Program-made: the position numbers and the translations under genes
Notes under the pieces: model-generated
Told to the model about the DNA's origin: nothing
The model's input: the letters and a program-made list of their open reading frames with translations, nothing else
Database searches by the model: none
From: Collinsella tanakaei
GTDB lineage: Bacteria > Actinomycetota > Coriobacteriia > Coriobacteriales > Coriobacteriaceae
Direction of reading: 5' to 3'
DNA length: 64,000 bases
Assembly: GCF_021531055.1 (NCBI RefSeq)
Contig: NZ_JADYTL010000002.1
Span: 1 to 64,000 of the forward strand
In this document: one piece after another, positions 26,618 through 34,001 of the stretch
Numbering within the stretch: position 1 is the first letter of the stretch
How the letters are laid out: every line of letters begins with the position of its first letter

Positions 26618-26650
26618 AATGTAAAATAACCCCAGGGGTTATTTTACATT
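26618..26650. repeat. Perfect 33-bp palindrome (CCCCAGGGG core)
   Basis: Two 16-base arms beginning AATGTAAAATAACCCC are perfectly complementary around a central A. It borders a duplicated piece of the cca gene on one side. Confidence 0.85.
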
Positions 26651-26710
26651 GAGGTAGGCGAGCAGCTCGTCGGTCCGGTTGGGCACCGCCCCGCTCATCG
26701 ACGCCTTCAG
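26651..26710 (-). pseudogene. Captured 60-bp fragment of a second cca allele
   Basis: These 60 bases match the last codons of cca at 26773-26832 with four differences. On the minus strand all four fall in third codon positions and are synonymous (Leu, Ala, Gly, Glu). In this copy the reading frame would run into the flanking palindrome as L-N-V-K-stop. It is therefore a remnant of another functional cca allele, trapped between palindromes, not random noise. Confidence 0.8.
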
Positions 26711-26741
26711 ATGTAAAATAACCCCTGGGGTTATTTTACAT
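26711..26741. repeat. Perfect 31-bp palindrome (CCCCTGGGG core)
   Basis: Two 15-base arms starting ATGTAAAATAACCCC flank a central T. A half copy (GGGGTAATTTTACATT) follows at 26746-26761 immediately before the cca stop. Confidence 0.85.
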
Positions 26742-26763
26742 TGCAGGGGTAATTTTACATTGG

Positions 26764-28170
26764 CTACAGGTCGAGGTAGGCGAGCAGTTCGTCGGTCCGG
26801 TTGGGCACCGCTCCGCTCATCGATGCCTTGAGCGCACGGCGCAGCAGCTCGCCCACGCGCGGACCCGGCTTGACGCCGGCGGCGATCAGATCGCGGCCCT
26901 TGAGGGCGAGCGTCCCCATGCTATATGCCTCATGGTTGGCGATGAGCTCGCGCACCATCTCGCGCATACGCTCGATGTCCTCGACGTAGTAGAAGCACGA
27001 CGGCGCCTTGCCGAGGGCATCGGCGCGTTTGAGGTCGAACAGCTCGCCCATGAGCCGCGCGGTGTTGAGCCCCTCGCCCGAGAAGATCCGCATCACCTTG
27101 AGCAGGTCCTCGCGCTCGGCCATCATGGGCCTATCGTGATAGCGGATGAGCAGGCACGTATCGCGGATCAGGTCGTTCGAGCACGACAGCCGCCGCATGA
27201 TGTCGCGCGCCATCGTGGCTCCGAGCTCCGGGTGTCCGTAGAAGTGGCCGCGACCGTTCTCGTCGACGGTAAAGGTGCCGGGCTTGCCCACATCATGCAG
27301 CAGCGCCGCCCACATGAGCGAAGGCGAGGGCGGCTGGTCGGGATCGCCGCCGTCGATGCGGAAGCGCGACAGTTCGCCGGCCACCGTGAGCACGCGGGCG
27401 ATGTGCTCGTAGACATCGTAGGCATGATAGGGACTGCGCTGGTCGAAGCCACGGCAGACCGCGAGCTCGGGAATCGCGGCGCACATGAGCTCGGGATAGC
27501 GCAGCAGGGCGTCGCCGCCGTGCGCTGTCACGAGGATGCCCTCGAGCTCGATGCCCACGCGCTCGCGCGCCACGGCGTCAAGCAGCGGGGCGCAATCCGC
27601 GAGGGCCTGCGCGGTCGCAGGTTCGATGCGAAAGTCCAGACGGCAGGCGAAGCGCACCGCGCGCAGCATGCGCAGGGCGTCCTCCTCAAAACGGCGGCGG
27701 GGCTCCCCCACGGCACGGATGACCTTATGAGCGAGATCGTCCTGTCCACCATACAGGTCGAGCAGGCCGCGCTCGGGATGCCATGCCATGGCGTTCACGG
27801 TGAAGTCGCGCCGTGCGAGGTCGTCCTCCACGCACGAAGCATGCACGATGCTCTCGGGATGGCGCCCGTCGGTGTAGAAGCCGTCCAAGCGGTACGTCGT
27901 GACCTCGATGCGCTCACCGTCGACCACCGCCGTGATGCCGCCGAACTTGATGCCGGACTCCACCACCTGGATACCCGCCGCCTCGAGCGCGGCCTCGTTT
28001 TGCTGCCAGGTGCCGGCGCAGCACAGGTCGACGTCGTGACCGGATCCGCCCATGAGTGCGTCGCGCACCCAACCGCCGACGACCCAGGCCTCCAGGCCGG
28101 CCGCCTCGAGCACACGCAGCACACGCAATGCCGCGTCGGACAGGTACGTCCCGTTCAGTTGCGCTCTCAT
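26764..28170 (-). CDS. cca: CCA tRNA nucleotidyltransferase / poly(A) polymerase family
   Basis: The enzyme adds or repairs the 3' CCA of tRNAs. The class II nucleotidyltransferase motif is VVGGWVRDALMGGSGHDVDLC, with the G-G and D-x-D metal ligands; RRDFTVNAMAWHP and RRRFEEDALRMLRAVRFA (polymerase beta neck motifs) follow, and an HD domain carries LLHDVGKPG. At 468 residues it matches HD-containing bacterial CCA enzymes. ATG 28170 has GGAG six bases upstream; a GTG at 28185 with AGGAG is an alternative. Its 3' end is partly duplicated just downstream among palindromes. Transcribed divergently from the sigma factor gene. Confidence 0.95.
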   Translation of the reverse strand: MRAQLNGTYLSDAALRVLRVLEAAGLEAWVVGGWVRDALMGGSGHDVDLCCAGTWQQNEAALEAAGIQVVESGIKFGGITAVVDGERIEVTTYRLDGFYTDGRHPESIVHASCVEDDLARRDFTVNAMAWHPERGLLDLYGGQDDLAHKVIRAVGEPRRRFEEDALRMLRAVRFACRLDFRIEPATAQALADCAPLLDAVARERVGIELEGILVTAHGGDALLRYPELMCAAIPELAVCRGFDQRSPYHAYDVYEHIARVLTVAGELSRFRIDGGDPDQPPSPSLMWAALLHDVGKPGTFTVDENGRGHFYGHPELGATMARDIMRRLSCSNDLIRDTCLLIRYHDRPMMAEREDLLKVMRIFSGEGLNTARLMGELFDLKRADALGKAPSCFYYVEDIERMREMVRELIANHEAYSMGTLALKGRDLIAAGVKPGPRVGELLRRALKASMSGAVPNRTDELLAYLDL

Positions 28171-28315
28171 GCGAATCTCCGTCACCGTTGGTCTCTCCTG
28201 TCTTGCTCCCCGCTCCACCAAAGTATAGCGTGAGCCGGGGTCGCTGACGTCCCATGCATGCGCAAACAGGGGTCAAACGGGATTCGCCCGGTCGCCGAAC
28301 CCATGAAACGCACGC

Positions 28316-28346
28316 ACCTCCTCACTCGTATTCGATGTGAGGAGGT
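28316..28346 (+). promoter_or_regulatory. Hairpin that buries the sigma-factor ribosome site
   Basis: ACCTCCTCAC (28316-28325) pairs perfectly with GTGAGGAGGT (28337-28346) across an 11-base loop. The right arm contains the GAGGAGGTG ribosome site for the ATG at 28354. In the mRNA the stem would hide the site, suggesting translational control. Confidence 0.65.
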
Positions 28347-28353
28347 GATACGC

Positions 28354-28965
28354 ATGACTAATCGCACCCCGCGAACCGAGGAGTTCATGGACCGGGCCAT
28401 CGACGCGCACGGCGACGCCGTGTTCCGGCTCGCCCTGAACCAGCTGAGGAACGCAACGGATGCCCAAGACGCGGTGCAGGAAACGTTCGTACGACTGCTG
28501 ACCAGCGAGACTCGCTTTGAAAACAAAACCCATCTGCGCGCCTGGCTGCTGCGCGTGGCGATCAACATCTGCCATGACATGCATAAAAGCGCTTGGAACC
28601 GCCGCGTGGATAGACTCGAGGATGACCAGCACGCCGATGCTCGCGACTCCCGTCGCTCCGCCTCTGCGGAGGAGATCGCGCTACGCACCCTGAAGGACCA
28701 TCCGGTCTGGAACGCCCTTGCCGACCTTCCCGAGGACCAGCGTCTCGTCATCCATCTGGCCTATATCGAAGACCGCAGCTCCGACGAGATCGCCCAACTG
28801 CTTGGCATCAAACCGGCCACCGTGCGCACGCGGCTGTTCCGCGCGCGCACGCGCTTGCGCGAGATTCTGGGTGAAACCGGAAACGCGATCGCGCTCGCAA
28901 GGCCCCCGTGCGCCCCATCCGTCTCTCGCGGCAACGCCGCATCCCACGGCCCTCCCACGCACTGA
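28354..28965 (+). CDS. RNA polymerase ECF-type sigma factor
   Basis: A 203-residue sigma-70 family protein of the extracytoplasmic function class. Region 2 spans about residues 12-80 (AHGDAVFRLALNQLRNATDAQDAVQETFVRLL, then LRAWLLRVAINICHD), and region 4 about 120-175 (LADLPEDQRLVIHLAYIEDRSSDEIAQLLGIKPATVRTRLFRARTRLR). ATG 28354 is set by a strong AGGAGGTG site. The downstream gene encodes a single-pass membrane protein that is the probable partner. The tail of ~30 residues beyond region 4 is poorly structured. Target genes are unknown. Confidence 0.93.
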   Translation: MTNRTPRTEEFMDRAIDAHGDAVFRLALNQLRNATDAQDAVQETFVRLLTSETRFENKTHLRAWLLRVAINICHDMHKSAWNRRVDRLEDDQHADARDSRRSASAEEIALRTLKDHPVWNALADLPEDQRLVIHLAYIEDRSSDEIAQLLGIKPATVRTRLFRARTRLREILGETGNAIALARPPCAPSVSRGNAASHGPPTH

Positions 28966-29001
28966 TGGATAGTCGCATACGCATCAGGAAGGAGGAAACC
29001 C

Positions 29002-30000
29002 ATGGCAACGATCATGGACGAATATGCACAGCGAATGGCTTCTATCAAACTCACGCCCCAGATGCGTGCCGCAATCAAGCGTCGCATAGCTGACGAGCGG
29101 CCGAATCTTGCGCAGGCGGCAGCTCGCTCCCAGCCGGCAAGACGCCCGGATCGGCGCACCCATACGCGACGGCACGTCATCGCAATCGCCGCGTGCACCG
29201 CCGGTCTCGTGTTGGGATGCACCGCGCTGGGCATCCTGTGGTCACAGAAAAACCCAGCCCCGACAAATGACGGGACCGCTGACGGAGAGAAGCAGGGGGC
29301 AAGCTCGAACGATTCCGCTCTCTCGGCGAGCGAGTCCAGCTTCGTGCTGGTAGCCTACGCCGACGGCACACCCGTGGAGGACCGCGGCGACACGGTGCTC
29401 GCAGGCCCCGGCTTCATGGACTCCGTGGGCAGCTGGGACGCCGGACCCGATGACGACGGGGGCATGAGCTGCCACAACGTCTTCAACATCGATCTTCGCG
29501 CCTACGGTGACGATATCGTGCAGCTCGACTACCGCATCGACGGAGACGAGTCCGCCCAGTTCTGCTATCTGGGCAGCAGAGGCTATACAAAACCCGACGG
29601 CTCATTCGAGGAGATGCACGGCAAGGAGCTGACCATCACGCAGGATATGCTCGAGCGTATCGGGACGATCGACGGCGGCACATTCTCGCTTGAAATGACC
29701 TTCGCGCCCCCCGACGAATTTCGAGCCCTATACGAGGAATCCCACGCAACCGGCGACAGCGATGAATTCCGCTTTGAGTCCATCGCCTACGGGGCGCAGC
29801 TGCTTGCAGGAAGCATCATCACCGTAACCGCGAGTTTCGAAGACGGCACGACGCTGACCCACGAGTATCGCATAGAGCCGGTCGACGACTTCAAGGACGC
29901 GCTCATGCGAAACTCCCAAGCTTTTTTCGACAGCATCGATGCGGGAACCACCGACGAACTCGTCTGCGAGCCCCTGTTTACCATTGAGCAGCTCAGCTGA
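29002..30000 (+). CDS. Single-pass membrane protein, putative anti-sigma factor
   Basis: A 332-residue protein with a short helical cytoplasmic N-terminus (MDEYAQRMASIKLTPQMRAAIKRRI), a basic stretch, one membrane span near residues 58-77 (VIAIAACTAGLVLGCTALGIL), and a large acidic extracytoplasmic domain with beta-rich character. Position right behind the ECF sigma gene, the topology and AAGGAGG-like SD support a regulator that holds the sigma factor at the membrane. No zinc-binding H-x3-C-x2-C anti-sigma motif is present, so the class differs from RsrA-type. The role is inferred. Confidence 0.75.
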   Translation: MATIMDEYAQRMASIKLTPQMRAAIKRRIADERPNLAQAAARSQPARRPDRRTHTRRHVIAIAACTAGLVLGCTALGILWSQKNPAPTNDGTADGEKQGASSNDSALSASESSFVLVAYADGTPVEDRGDTVLAGPGFMDSVGSWDAGPDDDGGMSCHNVFNIDLRAYGDDIVQLDYRIDGDESAQFCYLGSRGYTKPDGSFEEMHGKELTITQDMLERIGTIDGGTFSLEMTFAPPDEFRALYEESHATGDSDEFRFESIAYGAQLLAGSIITVTASFEDGTTLTHEYRIEPVDDFKDALMRNSQAFFDSIDAGTTDELVCEPLFTIEQLS

Positions 30001-30027
30001 CGTTTCGCACCCTGTTATCACATTGAC

Positions 30028-30061
30028 AAGGCCCGGTTTCCGAAGGCGATAACCGGGCCTT
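30028..30061 (+). terminator. Terminator of the sigma-factor operon
   Basis: AAGGCCCGGTT (30028-30038) pairs with AACCGGGCCTT (30051-30061) just after the stop at 30000. There is no strong T-run, so efficiency is uncertain. Confidence 0.65.
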
Positions 30062-30138
30062 GCGCTACGCGCGTCAGAACGCACCCGCTGGCGTTCATTG
30101 TGATTCGTCTTCTTGCTGTTATATGTCATCCGTTTCCA

Positions 30139-30257
30139 AAGTGAGTGTTTTATATCGGAAATATCGAGTAGGGAAACCCACGATGATGACAAAACCGCAG
30201 GTCATGTATTTGGCACTAATCGGTCTACTCGGTATTTCCGCATCAAAACACTCACTT
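30139..30257. repeat. MITE-like inverted repeat, 33-bp arms
   Basis: Arms 30139-30171 and 30225-30257 match in 28 of 33 positions, starting AAGTGAGTGTTTT at the outer ends. The 53-base interior has no coding signal. The AT-rich arms contrast with the local GC-rich genes. The rest of 30062-30451 shows only the pepC leader. Confidence 0.65.
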
Positions 30258-30451
30258 CACAGTTGCAGCGACCGGAACCGCCCGCAAAGCGTGCATCGTC
30301 ACCTCATCGCGCAATGCGACGCTCTTGAACGTCATGTGTGACTTGCCTGCCGCCGCGTGTTCTTGAAATGTGCGCCGTCGCATGGCGGTATGCTACCTGT
30401 CGGTATTGTCCATACGTCGCCGGTACGCCGGCCCACCGAAAGGAAGCGCTC

Positions 30452-31801
30452 ATGGGTCTTGATCTTGCGATCACACCGGACGTGATCGCCGCAGCTCATC
30501 GCTCATTCAACGACAATCGCGGCAACCTGATCGCCCGCGACGCGGTCACCAGCTCGGGTATCGACGCCGCCGCGCGCAACCCGCAGGCCGCCGCACTCGC
30601 GACCACGACGTTCGACGTGCAGTTGCAGCAGGGCGACGTCACCAACCAGAAGCACTCCGGCCGCTGCTGGATGTTCGCGAGCCTGAACACCATGCGCTTC
30701 CGCATCATGAAGAAGCTCGGTCTCAAGACCTTCGAGCTCTCGCAGGCCTATCCCCTGTTCTGGGATAAGTACGAGCGCTGCAACTGGTTCTTTGAGAACA
30801 TCATCGCCAGCGCCGACGAGACGCTTGACGGCCGCGAGATCGCCTACCTGCTCGCCGACCCCATGTGCGACGGCGGCCAGTGGGACATGTTCCGTTCGCT
30901 TGTGAAGAAGTACGGCGTGGTGCCGAAGGAGGCCATGCCGGAATCCTTCCACTCCTCCAACACGCATCCCATGAACCAGCGCCTGACCCGCTACCTGCGT
31001 GGCGGCGCCAAGCGTCTGCGCGACGCCCACGCCGACGGCGCCGACATCGAGGCGCTCCGCGCCATCAAGGCCGAACTCATGGAGGGCGTGTACCGCTTCC
31101 TCGCCATCTGTCTGGGAGAGCCTCCCGCGTCCTTCGACGTGCGCATCCGCGACGACAAGGGCGAGCTCAAGGCGTCGGGCACCTATACGCCGCAGGAGTT
31201 CTTCGCCGAGTTCGTCGACATGGACCTCGATGCCTACATCTCGGTCATCAACGCGCCGACCGCCGACAAGCCCTACCTGCACGCCTACACCGTCAAGTTC
31301 CTCGGCAACGTCGTCGAGGACGGCGGCGTGCGCTACGTCAACCTGCCGATCGAGTCGCTCAAGCGCGCCGCGGTCGCCCAGCTCAAAGACGGGCTGCCGG
31401 TGTGGTTCGGCTCCGACGTGGGACAGTGCTTCCTGCGCTCCGACGGCGTGCTCGACCCCGCCGTGCTCGACATCGACACGCTGTTCGACCTTCCCATCGA
31501 AGGCTGCCTCGACAAGGCCGCGCGCCTGGACTACAGCGAGTCGCTCATGACGCACGCCATGACGCTGCAGGGCGTGAACCTCGACGCCGACGGCAACCCG
31601 ACCCGCTGGCGCATCGAGAACAGCTGGGGCGACGATCGCGGCAAGAAGGGCTACGACATCGCCTCGGATGAGTGGTTCAGCCAGTACGTCTACCAGATCG
31701 TCGTCGACAGGAAGTACCTCACCGACGAGGAGCTCGCCGCCTACGACAGTGAGCCCATCGAGCTCGCGCCCTGGGATCCCATGGGATCGCTCGCTTGCTA
31801 G
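30452..31801 (+). CDS. pepC: Aminopeptidase C (bleomycin hydrolase family, C1B)
   Basis: A cytoplasmic cysteine aminopeptidase that trims N-terminal residues from peptides. The catalytic set is visible: Q66 and C72 in NQKHSGRCWMFASLN, H368 in SLMTHAMTLQG, and N390 in RIENSWGD. The 449-residue length is standard, and the family self-assembles into hexamers with the C-terminus in the active site. ATG 30452 has AAAGGAAG six bases upstream; the frame continues further 5' without a ribosome site. It is monocistronic and ends ahead of a long perfect inverted repeat. Confidence 0.97.
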   Translation: MGLDLAITPDVIAAAHRSFNDNRGNLIARDAVTSSGIDAAARNPQAAALATTTFDVQLQQGDVTNQKHSGRCWMFASLNTMRFRIMKKLGLKTFELSQAYPLFWDKYERCNWFFENIIASADETLDGREIAYLLADPMCDGGQWDMFRSLVKKYGVVPKEAMPESFHSSNTHPMNQRLTRYLRGGAKRLRDAHADGADIEALRAIKAELMEGVYRFLAICLGEPPASFDVRIRDDKGELKASGTYTPQEFFAEFVDMDLDAYISVINAPTADKPYLHAYTVKFLGNVVEDGGVRYVNLPIESLKRAAVAQLKDGLPVWFGSDVGQCFLRSDGVLDPAVLDIDTLFDLPIEGCLDKAARLDYSESLMTHAMTLQGVNLDADGNPTRWRIENSWGDDRGKKGYDIASDEWFSQYVYQIVVDRKYLTDEELAAYDSEPIELAPWDPMGSLAC

Positions 31802-31813
31802 CAGCTACTCCAT

Positions 31814-31898
31814 CACGTGGAATAACCCCAGGGTTTTTATGCATCGGGACGCCCAAAAGGCGTCCCGATGCATAAAAACCCTGGGGTTATTCCACGTG
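31814..31898. repeat. Perfect 40-bp inverted repeat between convergent genes
   Basis: Arms 31814-31853 and 31859-31898 are exactly complementary with a five-base loop CAAAA. The outer part contains AATAACCCCAGGG, shared with the palindromes at 26.6 kb, while the inner part is GC-rich. It separates pepC and the convergent PfkB gene, so it could also act as a bidirectional terminator, though no T-run follows the stem. Confidence 0.8.
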
Positions 31899-31910
31899 GC
31901 CGCGCGAGGG

Positions 31911-32840
31911 CTAGCGGATGCGGCGTACCTCGACCTGCGAACGATACGCATCCACATGCGCGAAGTCGCCCTGACCGGCGCACTCGACCACGTTGGCCCC
32001 GGTCGCCATCGCAAACCGCAGCGCATCCTCCACGCGAGTGCGGTCGCGATACCACACCGACAGGAACGCCGCGAGCGTGGAATCGCCGGCGCATACCGTG
32101 GAAAGCACCTGCACGGGCGCGATGCAGCGCGCATACCATATGCCCGCGCCGTCGCTGAAGTACGCCCCATCGCCGCCGAGCGTCAGCAGCACGGCCCGCG
32201 CACCGGCAGCATGTAGGGCGTCCAGAGCACGTACGGCACTCGCATCGTCTCCCGCCATGACCTCGAGTCCGAAGATGTCGCGCAACTCGTCGTCATTGGG
32301 CTTGATGAGCAGCGGTCGTTCGTGCACGAGATCCGCAAGCTGCGGCGACGAGATGTCGAGCACGACATCGGCGCCGCGCTCCCCCGCCATGCGGACGACG
32401 CGCGCCAGAAAGTCGTCGGAGGTGCCCGGCGGCAGCGAACCCGAGATGGACAGGCACGTCATATCGTCGAGCGACCCGATCAGATGCAGCATCTTCCCTT
32501 CATCTGCCGGCGTGATCGCGGCGCCCGCGTTCACCATGTTGTATTCACGGTCGACGGCGTTCAAAAACACATTGACGCGCGTGATGCCCTCGGTCCATAC
32601 CGGATGGACCTCCACGCCCTTGGCCCGCGCGCCGTCAACGATATAGTGGCCCGAGAAGCCCGCAAAGAACCCAAGGACGGCCGTGTCCACCCCAAAGTGA
32701 TGCAGCGCGAACGAGACGTTCAACCCTTTGCCGTTGGGACTGTACACCGCGTCGCGCGTACGGGTCACGCAGTTGGGCGCAAGGCCGTCGCAGAAGATGT
32801 TGTAATCGATCGCCGGGTTGGCGGTCAGGGTGTAGATCAT
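31911..32840 (-). CDS. PfkB-family sugar-phosphate kinase (1-phosphofructokinase-like), copy 1
   Basis: A 309-residue ribokinase-fold kinase of the FruK/LacC branch: N-terminal TLTANPAIDYNIF, a GKGLNVSFAL substrate-binding stretch, and the C-terminal signature CAGDSTLAAFL with the catalytic aspartate. It would phosphorylate fructose 1-phosphate or tagatose 6-phosphate. The usual GAGD is CAGD here. ATG 32840 is set by a GAGGAG site. It is a paralogue of the next gene, exactly the same length, and both lie next to PTS components. Confidence 0.88.
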   Translation of the reverse strand: MIYTLTANPAIDYNIFCDGLAPNCVTRTRDAVYSPNGKGLNVSFALHHFGVDTAVLGFFAGFSGHYIVDGARAKGVEVHPVWTEGITRVNVFLNAVDREYNMVNAGAAITPADEGKMLHLIGSLDDMTCLSISGSLPPGTSDDFLARVVRMAGERGADVVLDISSPQLADLVHERPLLIKPNDDELRDIFGLEVMAGDDASAVRALDALHAAGARAVLLTLGGDGAYFSDGAGIWYARCIAPVQVLSTVCAGDSTLAAFLSVWYRDRTRVEDALRFAMATGANVVECAGQGDFAHVDAYRSQVEVRRIR

Positions 32841-32963
32841 GGTCGCTCCTCGAAGACGGACGGCATGCAAGCCCCGTACGCCGCCCGCGCATCGCAACGA
32901 AAGCCGCCCCGCCATCGACGCACGACGGCGGGGCGGCAGCAACATACCGACTTCAGGCGCAGC

Positions 32964-33893
32964 TTAGCGCGTCAGCTTCTCCACGCTGATGCGACGGCTG
33001 TACTCGTCGACATGGCTGAAATCGCCCAGGCCGACGCTCTCGGCCACGTTGGCACCGGTGGCCAGCGCGAGCTTGAGCGCCTCCTCGACGTTGTCGCGGT
33101 TGTCGTACCACTTGTACAGGAACGCGGCGAGCGTGCAATCGCCGGCGCAGACGGAGGACACGAGCTTGATGTTGAACTCGCGGCGGGCGTACCAGATGTC
33201 CTCGCCGTTGGAGAAGTAGGCGCTGCCGCGGCTACCCATGGTGAGCAGGACGTTCTGGACACCGGACTCGTGCGCCAGGGCGAGGGCGCGCTTGGCGTCC
33301 TCGTGCGTGTCGATGCGCACGCCGTAGATCTCGCGCATCTCGTGGTGGTTCGGCTTGATGAGCAGCGGCTTCTTGGAGCACAGCTCCTTGAGCTTGGAGC
33401 TCGAGAGGTCGAGGACGACGTCGGCGTTGTGCGCCTGGGCGTGCGTGACGACCTGGTCGAGGAAGTCGGCGGAAGCGCGCGGCGGCACCGAACCGGACAC
33501 GATCAGGCAGTCGAGGCTGCCGGCGGTGTCGAGGATCTTATAGAGCTCCTGCTCGCCCTGCGGCGTCAGCGGAGCGCCGGGATTCAGCACGCCGTACTCG
33601 TTCTCACCGTCGTTGAGGTAGGTGTTGATACGGGTGATGCCGTCGATCCAGACCGGGCGGCACAGGCAGCCCATGTTCATGGTCTCCTCGACGATGTACT
33701 TGCCCGTGAAGCCGGCGAAGAAACCGAGCGCGACGGAGTCGACGCCGAACTTCTTGAGCGCGAACGACACGTCGAGGCCCTTGCCGTTGGGCGTGTAGCT
33801 CGCGGAGCCCGAGCGGATGTTCTCGTTGGGCACGAGCGGACCGCACGAGACGGTCATGTCGACGGCCGGGTTGGCAGTGAGCGTATAGAACAT
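32964..33893 (-). CDS. PfkB-family sugar-phosphate kinase (1-phosphofructokinase-like), copy 2
   Basis: A second 309-residue FruK/LacC-type kinase with TLTANPAVDMTVS, GKGLDVSFALKKFGV and CAGDCTLAAFLYKWY. It shares most motifs with copy 1, so the pair arose by tandem duplication. ATG 33893 follows a GGGGAG site. Both likely produce fructose 1,6- or tagatose 1,6-bisphosphate from PTS-delivered sugar phosphates; different substrates or regulation for the two copies is plausible but not readable here. It precedes copy 1 and follows ptsI on the minus strand. Confidence 0.88.
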   Translation of the reverse strand: MFYTLTANPAVDMTVSCGPLVPNENIRSGSASYTPNGKGLDVSFALKKFGVDSVALGFFAGFTGKYIVEETMNMGCLCRPVWIDGITRINTYLNDGENEYGVLNPGAPLTPQGEQELYKILDTAGSLDCLIVSGSVPPRASADFLDQVVTHAQAHNADVVLDLSSSKLKELCSKKPLLIKPNHHEMREIYGVRIDTHEDAKRALALAHESGVQNVLLTMGSRGSAYFSNGEDIWYARREFNIKLVSSVCAGDCTLAAFLYKWYDNRDNVEEALKLALATGANVAESVGLGDFSHVDEYSRRISVEKLTR

Positions 33894-34001
33894 ATTCTCC
33901 CCTTTCCAAGGAGACCGCGCGGCCCCGGGTGCGTCCCGGTGCCACGCGGCCACGTAAAACGTTATGTGAGGCGTGTTCCAGACATAGTGTTTACGAAACG
34001 C

